From Motacilla alba alba (Eukaryota > Chordata > Aves > Passeriformes > Motacillidae): 64,000 bases of DNA. A program made the position numbers and the translations under genes. The notes under the pieces are model-generated. The model was not told the DNA's origin. It made no database searches and saw only the letters and a program-made list of their open reading frames with translations. Positions within the stretch are counted from its first letter, which is position 1. Every line of letters starts with the position of its first letter. Below are positions 44,246 to 54,619 of the stretch, one piece after another. The stretch covers positions 1,717,501-1,781,500 of the forward strand of contig NC_052028.1 of the NCBI RefSeq assembly GCF_015832195.1, given 5' to 3'.

Positions 44246-45691
44246 AAATGGGAAGGTCTGCAGAGGTTTGGGGTCCAAAAGAAACCCGGAGTTAAATAGC
44301 TGAAGTCAGGGCTGATGGGTTTCCACCCTTCCCAGGCAGCTGGGAGCAGGGTGTGACATCAAGGGGGTTTTTGCTGCCTTTTGGTTGCTGCTTGGTGTGA
44401 GAATTCAATGCTCATAAAGCCCCCTGGGAACACCCCCTCTCTGCTGGGTCCCTGATTAGAAAGAGTTCCTTTATCCCTGTGCCAAAGGAGCCAAACTTCC
44501 CCATTGCCATCTCCCCCTCCTGGGAATGCCTTTGGGTCCCTGCTGCCCTCCCAGAGCCTTTGAAAATCCTGCACTTCCAGCAGCCACACTGGCGCTGGCA
44601 TCGCCGGGGTCACGGCTCCTCCCCAGAGTTATTAGTGTGCCTTTCTCTGGCCTTGAGAGCTCCCTCATATAATGTTCCTTCTATTTGTGTTTGCAAAGGA
44701 TTTTCTATGGATTTGCTGCTGCCAGGGCTTTTTCTTGGGGGAGTTTTCCCTGCAGTGGCCTTTGGCTCTAGCCCTGGCTGGAGGGATCTCTGAGGGGCTC
44801 TGGGTGTGGGGATCTGAGAGGAAAAAAAATCAGCAGCACTGATTTTCCAGGCTCCCAGATTGCCAGGAGGATGGGTCAGGGCTCCTCCCAGGGAAATCAG
44901 CACAAACAGGTATCAGTTCTAGCAGTGCCAGGGGTGTTCCCATCCCTGCTGGACTGTTGGGGTTTGTACCAGGGCTGAAATTCCTGCCCCAAAGGGCCGA
45001 GTGTCCCTTCTCCCCCAGCCTTGGGACAGCCTCATCCCGCTCAGAAAGCAGCTCCTGCTCTTTGTCCCCTCAGCTTTGCACAGGCAGCAGCAGATCCCCG
45101 CTCTGCTCTTTCCATACCTCAGGCAGTTTTCCCCAGAAGTCTCCCAGGATCCTGCAGTGAGGATGAGGCACCTGCTGGAGCCCGGGGAATGCTGTCAGGC
45201 CCTGCCTCCAGTGGGACAATCCAAGTTTGCTGCTTCCTGCCGGACTCAGCAGGTGCCCTCACAGCTGCAGCTCCTGGGCTGCTGCCTGAGCCATCTCCAG
45301 GTCCCTGAGGGCACAAGGGGGTGGTTTGTGGCCCAAAGAACGAAGGATTTTCTCCTGGCTCAGCCAAATGTGTGATCCTGTCCAAGGGTGGCCCCAGGGA
45401 CCTCGTCTAACCCATTTCCAGGCCTAACCCTCCTCTGATCCCTGCTAAATCCACATCCTTGGGTCTTCCCTGTGGCCACGAGTCCCTCCAGCAACACTTT
45501 TGCTGTACATAGGAAACTGATTCCTTTTATCTGCTTTAATTGGGAGCCTTCTGCTTTCCTGCTCTGGCGCTTCCCTTCCCACTTGGAGAGATGGGGAAAG
45601 GGGAATGGGGCTGTTGATGGCACCTGTGGTGGGCAGTACCTGCACCACATTTCCAGCAGCATCTCCTCCCCACACAGAGTGATCCCAGCCA
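44246..45691. other. Unique stretch
   Basis: Single-copy sequence. No exon, RNA gene or element recognised. Confidence 0.35.
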
Positions 45692-46215
45692 TGGAATCAG
45701 GGAATGGCTGGGGTTGGGTTGGAAGGGAAATTAAAGCCCATCCAGCCCTGCCCCTGCCATGGCAGGGACACCTCCCACTGTCCCAGGCTGCTCCAAGTCC
45801 CAATGTCCAGCCTGGCCTTGGGCACTGCCAGGGATCCAGGGGCAGCCCCAGCTGCTCTGGGCACCCTGTGCCAGGGCCTGCCCACCCTCCCAGGAAACAA
45901 TTTCATCCCAATATCCCATCCATCGCTGCCCTCTGGCAGTGGGAGCCATTCCCTGGGTCCTGTCCCTCCATCCCTTGGCAATTCTCTCCCCATGTTTCCT
46001 GGGGCTCCTTCAGGCCCTGCAAGGCCACCCTGAGGTCACCCCAAAGCTTCTGCTGTGCAGGTGAACAATGCCAGCTGTGCCAGCCTTTCCTCCCAGCAGA
46101 GCTGCTCCATCCCTCTGCTCCTCCTGGAGCCTCCTCTGGCCTGGCTGCAGCAGCTCCAGCTCCTGCCTGTGCTGGGCCCAGGGCTGGGGCAGCTCTGCAG
46201 GTGGGGTCTCACCTG
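45692..46215 (-). mobile_element. CR1 LINE 3' end, longest uninterrupted copy (about 520 bp)
   Basis: Reverse complement of CR1 from the 'ggaatggctggggttgggtt' 3' end through 'ccctgccatggcagggacac', 'ggatccaggggcagcc' and on to 'ggtggggtctcacctgag'. The part 45929-46215 is nearly identical to 36533-36818. Confidence 0.92.
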
Positions 46216-47527
46216 AGCAGGACAGTTCCTCTACAGTTCCCTGCAGTCCCTGGAGTGCAGCACCTCCATCCCCTGCTCCCAGCTGCTTCCCAGCATTCCC
46301 ATATTCACACTCCCAGCTCAGTTTCCTTGTGCTTCTCCAGGCCAGAATTCTCTTTATTATCTGTGTCCTGCCCCGGGTCACTCTTGTCCTTCCCCTCCGT
46401 GTGACCAACCAAGGCTTTCTCCCCAGCTTTGTGTTCCACCACCAGGCAAAATCTGTCAGATCCTCCCCAGCATGGGAGAAAACCTTCCACCTTGGAAAGG
46501 CAGGCAGTGCCTCTGGAGGAAGGGACACGTGGGGTGGGAGGGGGGGAGAGCTCATCCATTTAGCTCAGAGCCCTCAGGAAAATCAATCCTCTGGTGTTGA
46601 GTTCCCCTCTCAGGTGTGGATTCCGTGCCGCGATTCCTGGAACAGCTCCTGCCCCGCCTGGCTGTGCCCAGGGTGAGTGTCAGCAGGGATGAGCTCAGCA
46701 CCTGAGCTGAGATGTTCCCACTTGGCTTTGGTGTCCGGGGCTCACTTCTCGCCGCTCAGTCCCGTCTCATTCGCACTCTCTGCAGAGGAAAATCAACTCC
46801 AGGCACCACACGTCTGACAGAGTCTGGCACACACCCCTGAGCTGCTGCAGGAGGAGCCCAGGGTGATTAAGAGGGCGAGGATCCCACCTCTGGCCTGATT
46901 AGTCTGACCTGTGTCTGCTTTCATCTTCTCAGGAAGACAATTTTGCAAGGAGGGCCAGTAGCACAGAACACCACCGTGCAAAGACGGCATCCGTGGGAGC
47001 TGGGAGCTCTTCTTCCTAAATGGGAGGAAAGCAAAGAGCTGAAAAAATCTGGGAGTCTGGAAGGAGTTCAGGCTCTGTCCGGAGGCTTTCTAGGAGACAC
47101 AGAGCGATGCCCTCTGGCCAGGAGGGGTCAGGGGGCAGCAGCTCTGCCCAGGGCTGGGCAGATTGCCTGGGAGCAGCAGCTCTGCCCAGGGCTCAGATGT
47201 TCAGGGTTTCAAGGGTGGCCTCCAAGTGCCCAGTGCTGGAGAACGGGTGAGGGGCTGACACCCAACACATCTCCCTGGAGCCAGGAGAGGAGCCAGCATG
47301 CCCTGCGCTGGCACTGGATAGGGGATGGGGGCCTGCAGAGCTGCCTGGTGCCCCAGCCCGGGGGCTGGCACAGCACGGGCAGTGCTGAGCCTGGGTAAGG
47401 TGTGGCAGCCCTGCTCTCCCACATCCCCTGGGAGCACAGGCTGTCCCCACCCGCTCCAGGGCACTCCTCCTGCCGCTGCTGTCACCTCCTCCAGGCAGCT
47501 GTGGCTCAGGGCCATGGGGCAGTTCCG
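46216..47527. other. Unique stretch with weak candidate element
   Basis: 46740-46930 (GAGGAAAATCAACTCC, GGTGATTAAGAGGGCG, CTGATTAGTCTGACC) is repeat-free and may be a conserved element. Frames here are unidentified. Confidence 0.3.
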
Positions 47528-47906
47528 AGGGACAAGGCAGGGATGGAGCAGAAGGGAAGATGGGACAGGCAGGAGGATGAAGAGGAAGGGAAATGAGGCA
47601 AGGAATGAAGCAGGCAAGGAATGAGGCAGGCAGGGACAGGCAGGGGAGGGAGCAGGCAGGAGGATGAGGCTGCCAGAGGGATGAAGAGGGAGGAAGTGAG
47701 GCAAGGCAGGAAGATGAGGCAGACACAGGGATGAAGAGGAGGAGGATGAGGATGAAGGAGAAAGGGGATGAAACAGGCAGGGGAAGAAGAGGAAGGGAAG
47801 GAATGAGGCAGGCAGGGGATGAAGACATAGAGGACAAGGGAGACACAGGGAATGAAGAGGTAGGAAGTGAAGAACGCAGAGGATAAAGAGGCAGGGGATG
47901 AAGCAG
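47528..47906 (+). repeat. Polypurine tract, irregular GA-rich repeat
   Basis: About 380 bp composed almost entirely of A and G on the plus strand, built from diverged gatgaagaggaagg / gaggcaggcaggg motifs. The part 47725-47892 recurs inverted at 49762-49897. Confidence 0.9.
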
Positions 47907-48212
47907 ATAAGGAATGAAGCAGGCAGGGATGAAGCAGGCAGGGATGAAGCAGATAAGGAATGAAGCAGGCAGGGATGAAGCAGATAAGGAATGAAGCAGG
48001 CAGGGATGAAGCAGGCAGGGATGAAGCAGGCAGGGATGAAGCAGATAAGGAATGAAGCAGGCAGGGATGAAGCAGGCAGGGATGAAGCAGATAAGGAATG
48101 AAGCAGGCAGGGATGAAGCAGATAAGGAATGAAGCAGGCAGGGATGAAGCAGGCAGGGATGAAGCAGGCAGGGATGAAGCAGGCAGGGATGAAGCAGGCA
48201 GGGATGAAGCAG
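47907..48212 (+). repeat. 15/16-bp minisatellite, 20 units
   Basis: Fourteen 15-bp units (gcagggatgaagcag) and six 16-bp units (ataaggaatgaagcag) make up exactly 306 bp, ending in five consecutive 15-bp units. The 15-bp units keep each frame open and the 16-bp units shift frame, producing 338-404-codon minus frames with 5-residue repeats. These are not genes. Confidence 0.95.
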
Positions 48213-49715
48213 GTTGATTTTGGTCCAAGCCACGCCCTGCTGCTGCTGCAGGAGTTTCCCTGGACTGATTTAGCCAGGGCTGGCCCCGATCCCTTTGTGC
48301 TGCCTGGGACAGAGGATGGCCTGCAGGGGCTGGAGCCCACAGGAGGCCCAGGTGAGGAGCTCCAGCAGACTCTGGGCAGCAGGGTGGCACACAGGATGTC
48401 ACAGAGGGTGCACACAGGGTGGCACAGGGGGTCGGGAAGAGCAGGCCCGTGCTGGGGATCTGTCCCTCAGCCATGCAGGGACACGGTGACACCCACGGGC
48501 TGTGCACACCAATGTCCCTCACGTCCCTCTCATTTGATTAATGGCTCTTCTGGACAGCTGGAGAAATGGTTGGACTCGGCAGTGCAAGAGCAGAGATTGG
48601 CAATCATGTGAAAAATAAGAAAAAGGGTTCAGTGAAAGCCTGGCACTGTGAAATGAATGGAATTAATTCAAAGGCAGCCAGGCCACAGTGTCACCAATGT
48701 CACAGGCAGGCAGTGCCCTGCTCGGGGAGAGAGCAGAGCCTGGGAATGTGGGCATGGCCCCATGGCCACCCCATCGATCCGGGCAGGAGCCTGGCCCTGG
48801 GTGAATCAGGGAAGTGCCTGGAGCCACATCCGACAGCTTGAACAGGGACAGGAGTGGATGTGTGAGAAATGCCAAGGCTGGGGTGCAGAGCACGGGGACA
48901 GGGCAGTGCTGAGGCACAGCCTGAGGGAAAACAGCACCTGTAGTGCTGCAGGGAGACACAGGGACATTGGGGACAATGAGGAACTGCCCCAGACTTCATC
49001 AAATTCCACCTTTGGTGACGGGAGCAGGTTGGCAGGTGAGCCACAAGCAGGCTGTGTCCCCTGCAGGCGCTCCAGCAGTGTTGACACGAGTGGGGATGTG
49101 TGTGGGCAGCAGGGTCAGGCTTCAGCCAAGAGCTGCAGTGACAATATTTGCTGCTGCTGCTGTGTTTGTCACCTCAGAGCAGCTCCAAGTTCTTGTCTGG
49201 GCACAAAATGATTCAGTTTCATGAGAATGAGAGAAAAGCCCAGAGCAAAAAACCCATCGAGGGACAAAGGGGAGCTGTCAGCACTTTGAAAATGAAAAGA
49301 AAAGCAGCACCAAGCAGTTCCCAGGGTGCTGGGTGGGCTCCTCCAGCAGGATCTGCAGGACAGCTGGAGGGATGCAGGGATCCAGGCAGGGATGGGGTGT
49401 GGTGGAGGGCGGGCTGGGGGATCTCATGCTGGAGGATCCCTCCCATAAAACCTCCAAGGGCAGCCCAGCAGGGCCGGAGGGAGCACAGAAACCTCCTGGG
49501 ATGGTCCCTGCTGGACTTCCCAAGACATCTCCTTGGATATTTAAATTCCTTAGGCAGCTGGTTGCTTTCCAGCCCTACCCACGAAGGTATCCAAACCCTT
49601 CACACTTCAGCCCTGCATGGATTTAATTTCCATCCATGGGTGATGCCAAGGGAACACAGGGCTCCTTTGGCAGGATCAGAGCAGGGCACAGTGATCTGTG
49701 GCTGTGGAATGGGAT
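48213..49715. other. Unique stretch
   Basis: No element recognised. The AT-richer segment 48530-48680 (CATTTGATTAATGGC at 48530) could be a small conserved element. Confidence 0.35.
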
Positions 49716-49761
49716 CCAAAGCACACCTGGGATCCAGAGCACACCTGGGATCCAGAGCACA
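49716..49761 (+). repeat. 19-bp tandem repeat, about 2.5 units
   Basis: Units of ggatccagagcacacctg, the first one truncated and varied (ggatccaaagcacacctg). Confidence 0.85.
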
Positions 49762-49897
49762 CCTCTTCATTCCCTACCTGCTTCACTCCCGCCTCTTCAT
49801 TCCCTGTGTCTCCATCATCCTCTACATCTTCATCCCCTGCCTGTTTTATCCCCTTCCTGCTTCATCCTCATCCTCTTCCTCTTCATCCCTGTCTCAT
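49762..49897 (-). repeat. Polypyrimidine inverted copy of the 47.7-47.9 kb tract
   Basis: The reverse complement aligns in order with 47725-47892: shared runs such as acagggatgaagaggaag, aaacaggcagggg and ggagacacagggaatgaaga, with one 35-bp segment absent between two copies of caggcagggg. An inverted duplication 2 kb apart, diverged by scattered substitutions. Confidence 0.85.
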
Positions 49898-50559
49898 GGT
49901 TCCATCCTGGCACTGCCAGGTGTATTTTGGGATGGGGGAACGTCCCTCTGACCTGCTGGATCAGCTGGTTCTCATTGGGAAGTGGTGATGGGAGCATGAG
50001 GGAGTCAGCAGGAGAAGGAAGGACGTTTCCAGCTGAACATCCTGATTTTGCTGGCTGAGAAATGGGAAGTGACAAAAGCCGGGCTCCTTTTGCCGAGGCA
50101 GGAGATGTTCCTGGCACGGGCTGCCCACTCAGCATTCCTCAGGGACACGTTCCCTGCTGCAGGCCCTACCCTGGAGCTGCTGCCACCACGGCACAGGCAG
50201 CACCCGAGGATCCCTTTTCCCCTGCAGGGATTTGCTCCTGCAGCCAGCGAGGCGTGGGACGTGTGCGGATCCCGGCGTCACTCCCGGAAAGGCCCCGCCG
50301 GTGACAGCACAGCAGGTTCTGGGTGCTCCCCCTGCTCCACGCTCCAGGGTGTGCAGGAATTCTGGGTCTCCAGCCTGGAGCACTCGGTTTAGCCCTGGAA
50401 AATCATGGCTGAAAACTCCAGAGATACCCAAGAGTTCTGCAGAAACTGCAGAAGAGACAAGGATCTGTCTGGGATCTGGACATGGAAGCTGAATTTTCCA
50501 CCCTTGTCCCGCTCCTCCAGTCACTCATACTGGGATGTACTGGTGCATTTGGAGGTTGC
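49898..50559. other. Unique stretch
   Basis: GC-rich around 50230-50310. No gene or element recognised. Confidence 0.35.
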
Positions 50560-50850
50560 AGCCTCTGCTCCCAGGGAACAGGGACAGGAGGAGAGGGAAC
50601 AGCCTCAGGCTGGGCCAGGGCAGGCTCAGGGTGGACAGCAGCAGGAATTTCCCCATGGAAAGGGTGCTCAGGGATTGGAACTGCCCAGGGAGGTTTGGAG
50701 TCCTCATCCCTGGAGGTGTCCCAGGAAGGGCTGGAGGTGGCACTGAGTGCTCTGGGCTGGGGACAAGGTGGAGAGGAGGCACAGCTTGGACTCGATGGTC
50801 TGGGAGGGCTTTTCCGATCTCAGTGATCCTGGGATTCTGTGCTTCCATAT
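50560..50850 (+). mobile_element. CR1 LINE 3' end (same subfamily as right-edge copy)
   Basis: 'cctcaggctgggccagggca', 'aatttccccatggaaagggt', 'ggtttggagtcctcatccct', 'cttggactcgatggtctggg', ending 'gtgatcctgggattctgtg'. Matches in order the complement of 63508-63785. Confidence 0.88.
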
Positions 50851-52084
50851 TCCCTATCCTTACCTGATAGAGAGGAGGAGAATGGCAGAGGATCCTTGGA
50901 TGGAGATGTGCTCCTGGAATGGGCAGGAGCTGCTCCCCATGGGCAGCCTCTGCTTTGGAGCTCCCTGTGGTTCTCGACTTCAGGAGCTGCTCCAGTTCAA
51001 AGGCATTTCCAGGCTGGTTTTGGGAAGATGAGGTGAACTCTGCCTGGCTAAAGATCACATCCAAGGAATTGGTGTCCAAAATCCAGGCTCTGGGCAAACT
51101 CCAGGAACTCCTCTGACCCTTTCATCCCCCAGTTCAAAGACATGAGATGTTCTCAGCACTTCAGGCTGTGTTGGGAACTGACCAGAAATTCCACCTCATT
51201 TGTTTATAATCAGCTCTGAGTTTTCCCTGGATCCATGGAAGCTGGCAAGGGGACATGGCTGTTTATTCACCAGAGCTTTGCAAACAGAGTGCAGGGGGAA
51301 GGGGCTGGGAGGCTGCAAATGCAGCTTCCCGATCCAAATGTTTGCTCTCCCTTTTCCCCTTGGGTCTGCACAGTGTGGAAAGGGGGTCAGGGAAAGACAT
51401 CCCTGCTTTGGTCACATTCCCATAGGAAGCATCTGCTGCTAAACATATGGTGTGGAATAAAACCCATCCCAGAAACACAAACACAGCCTTCTCCTCAGTT
51501 TCTGCCTCACAGAAAAATTCAGGAAGGGGTTCTGGGAAGAGGGGAGATGGCCTGTGGGATGTAGGTGGCACAGTAAGCTCAGAGTGGGAGCGGGATCAGC
51601 GGAACTCCCCACGGATCCATCAGCTGAAGGTCAGGAGGGAGCTCTGAGCTATCCCAGCTGTGCCAGTGTCCCAGGAAAACAGAGCATGAGGAGATGGAAG
51701 TGCTGGAATGTGGAATACAGGGTGTGTCCAACCCATAAAATACCTTTGTGCCTTTTGGGCACAGGGTTGTGGCTGCTGCTCAGACCTTGGCGTCCTCATC
51801 CATCACCAAGAGGTGGGAACACGTTCTCTATGGAAGCTTGGCCTGGAGTGTCCAGGGATGTGACTCTGCACCCTCAGAGCCTCCGGCCTCATGCTGCAGG
51901 TCCCTGGATTGGGAACAGACCCAGAGCTGTTCCCTCACCCCTGTCCTCAGCCAGGCACAGCTGTGCTGGGAGAGCCTGGGCTGCCCAAAGGGAATTCCAC
52001 ACCTGGAGCATCATATCCAGGGTGTAAACTGGGGCAGTTACTGGGAAAGGGCTGAGCTGGGCCCCAGAATGGGGGCCTGGCATC
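50851..52084. other. Unique stretch
   Basis: No gene or element recognised. The rightmost 100 bp may belong to the following LTR. Confidence 0.35.
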
Positions 52085-52350
52085 AGTCACGGAGTGGGGA
52101 GAGATTTTTTTTGGGCATCATTTGGTTTTTGCTATTATTATCATTATTATTATCATCATTGTTATTATTATTATTTACCATTATTATTTGCCATTATTAT
52201 TTACTGTTATTATTTATCATCACTATTTATTACTAGTATGGCATTTTACTTTATTCTCAATTATTAAACAGTTCTTTTCCCAACACACAACTTTTGTTTT
52301 GATTCTCCCCATTCCACCAGGGTGGGTCACATCTGGGAGGCTTCTCCAAG
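52085..52350 (+). mobile_element. Diverged ERV LTR fragment containing an ATT-rich tract
   Basis: The segment CAATTATTAAACAGTTCTTT (52258) followed by TTTTGATTCTCCCCATTCCA (52295) and CCAGGGTGGG matches the R/U5 part of a widespread avian LTR. Upstream, GGGCATCATTTGG and the ATT-rich tract fit its U3. Ends are not defined and no target duplication is visible. Confidence 0.6.
52132..52235 (+). repeat. ATT/ATC-type imperfect microsatellite
   Basis: About 100 bp of ATT units interrupted by ATC, TTT ACC and GCC. It lies inside the LTR fragment and is probably an expansion of an LTR-internal A/T-rich segment. Confidence 0.9.
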
Positions 52351-52559
52351 CTGCTCGACCTTGCCCAGGCTGGATTCCCAATAATTCCCTTCTCCTACAC
52401 CATGTGCCCGCAGGAATTCTCCCCTGGAATGAAGAACTGACTGACCAGAAACAGGGAAAAAACACGATCTGGAGAAAAGACAACGTGAGACCTGACCTGA
52501 GCAAGAGGCTGGGCTTTAGGACAGGCTTTAAAGGAAACTGTAATTAAAAGCACTGAAAT

Positions 52560-53099
52560 AAATAGAAAAAGGGATTAAATCCCACATGGATTTACCAAAG
52601 GCACTCCATGGCAGGTTGGCTTTTTTTAGGAAAGTAGCTGCTTTCCCAGACAAAAGAATTCCAGGAGATCTCATCTCCCTGAACCTCAGTCAAGCATTTG
52701 ATGTAAGGCACAGAAGAAATTATTAATTAAACTGGTGAGGATGGGGATTAATGGAGAAAGGAACCTGGGAAATGCCCGGAGGGGAGGTGGCAATGGATGG
52801 AGTTAAACCAGCAAGCTCGGAGCTGCAGGCAGGCTGCTAATGGAGTTCCTCAAAGATCCATTTGGGCTCTGATTTTCTTTAATATTCCCACTAATGATCT
52901 TTGCACAAAAGGTAGGAGGCTGCTGATAAAACCTGCTGGAGGTTCAAAGGAGAAGCCGGTGATGGCTGCAGTGGAATATCAAACAGAAGAGCTTGGGTGA
53001 CCTCAAAGGCTGCAGGAAGGGACCTGGAAGGGAATTCAGGAGTCCAAATGTGGGGTCAGGGGCTCAGGAACTGATCCAGGAGCTCCGGAGCTGCTCCAG
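52560..53099 (+). mobile_element. CR1 LINE, reverse-transcriptase region, decayed
   Basis: The only LINE coding remnant in the window. Ordered remnants of CR1-type reverse transcriptase lie in three different frames (see the pseudogene entry). The element continues to the assembly gap, so its 3' end, if present, may lie in the 1000 N. Confidence 0.8.
52581..52907 (+). pseudogene. CR1 reverse-transcriptase pseudogene fragment
   Basis: Read directly: HGFTKG at 52585-52602, ISLNLSQAFDV at 52673-52705 and NGVPQRSIWALIFFNIPTNDLC at 52839-52904. In CR1 and related non-LTR reverse transcriptases these correspond to the HGFTKG segment, motif A (LDFSKAFD-like) and the GVPQGS-LGP-LFNIFINDL segment. 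The first motif-A aspartate is Asn here, the GVPQG glycine is Arg, and the FADD catalytic pair expected just downstream is absent. At least two frameshifts separate the blocks. It cannot encode an active enzyme. Confidence 0.82.
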
Positions 53100-54099
53100 N
53101 NNNNNNNNNNNNNNNNNNNNNNNNNNNNNNNNNNNNNNNNNNNNNNNNNNNNNNNNNNNNNNNNNNNNNNNNNNNNNNNNNNNNNNNNNNNNNNNNNNNN
53201 NNNNNNNNNNNNNNNNNNNNNNNNNNNNNNNNNNNNNNNNNNNNNNNNNNNNNNNNNNNNNNNNNNNNNNNNNNNNNNNNNNNNNNNNNNNNNNNNNNNN
53301 NNNNNNNNNNNNNNNNNNNNNNNNNNNNNNNNNNNNNNNNNNNNNNNNNNNNNNNNNNNNNNNNNNNNNNNNNNNNNNNNNNNNNNNNNNNNNNNNNNNN
53401 NNNNNNNNNNNNNNNNNNNNNNNNNNNNNNNNNNNNNNNNNNNNNNNNNNNNNNNNNNNNNNNNNNNNNNNNNNNNNNNNNNNNNNNNNNNNNNNNNNNN
53501 NNNNNNNNNNNNNNNNNNNNNNNNNNNNNNNNNNNNNNNNNNNNNNNNNNNNNNNNNNNNNNNNNNNNNNNNNNNNNNNNNNNNNNNNNNNNNNNNNNNN
53601 NNNNNNNNNNNNNNNNNNNNNNNNNNNNNNNNNNNNNNNNNNNNNNNNNNNNNNNNNNNNNNNNNNNNNNNNNNNNNNNNNNNNNNNNNNNNNNNNNNNN
53701 NNNNNNNNNNNNNNNNNNNNNNNNNNNNNNNNNNNNNNNNNNNNNNNNNNNNNNNNNNNNNNNNNNNNNNNNNNNNNNNNNNNNNNNNNNNNNNNNNNNN
53801 NNNNNNNNNNNNNNNNNNNNNNNNNNNNNNNNNNNNNNNNNNNNNNNNNNNNNNNNNNNNNNNNNNNNNNNNNNNNNNNNNNNNNNNNNNNNNNNNNNNN
53901 NNNNNNNNNNNNNNNNNNNNNNNNNNNNNNNNNNNNNNNNNNNNNNNNNNNNNNNNNNNNNNNNNNNNNNNNNNNNNNNNNNNNNNNNNNNNNNNNNNNN
54001 NNNNNNNNNNNNNNNNNNNNNNNNNNNNNNNNNNNNNNNNNNNNNNNNNNNNNNNNNNNNNNNNNNNNNNNNNNNNNNNNNNNNNNNNNNNNNNNNNNN
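53100..54099. other. Assembly gap (1000 N)
   Basis: Exactly 1000 unknown bases, a round number suggesting a placeholder rather than a measured size. It lies between a LINE fragment and GC-rich sequence that leads into a long CA-rich satellite. Confidence 0.98.
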
Positions 54100-54619
54100 A
54101 ACCATTGCGGGATCACATCTTGCCCTAAACCAGCCCCCAGTGACGCTCCCCAAACCCTTAGCAGGGGGCTGAGGCAGCCCAGTTTCCCCCTGGGGCCTGT
54201 GCCCACATTCCATCCCTGGCACCCATGGGAGCTCCCCCTGGCAGCTGGGATATTCTGGCGGGAGCCACACGGACATACCTGATGGCAGCCCCCCTTCACA
54301 GCCTGCTCCGCTCAGGGGACTCTGATGAGGGGCAGAAAAAGGACGACAGCGTCACATCAGTGCACAGCCCCGGCCTCCACACCCCCTTCAGCCTCTGCCA
54401 CCCCTGGCCCCCTGGCCCCCGCTGCCTCCTTGGCCTCTCCTGGCCCTGCTCCAGCCTCCTGGAGGCCGCTCGCCACCGCTGCTCCTCCCTCACTCCTTGC
54501 TCCAGCTTTATCTTGATCCTCCCTGGAGCCCAGCGGCCCCGGCGGGACTCACACGGGGACGCTCGAAGCCACCTGGGTGGTGACACCAGAAGCTCAGGCA
54601 CGCAGAGGGGCTGGGGCTG
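54100..54619. other. Unique GC-rich stretch right of gap
   Basis: C-rich, single-copy. No element or exon recognised. Confidence 0.35.

Noticed and set aside
47528..48212. CRISPR-like regular repeats
   Set aside because: The repeats are directly adjacent with no unique spacers, and the DNA is vertebrate.
47193..48522. Minus-strand frames of 338-404 codons with repeated Leu-His-Pro-Cys-Leu-type motifs
   Set aside because: The 15-bp unit is a multiple of three and the 16-bp unit only switches between equally open frames. These are satellite artefacts.
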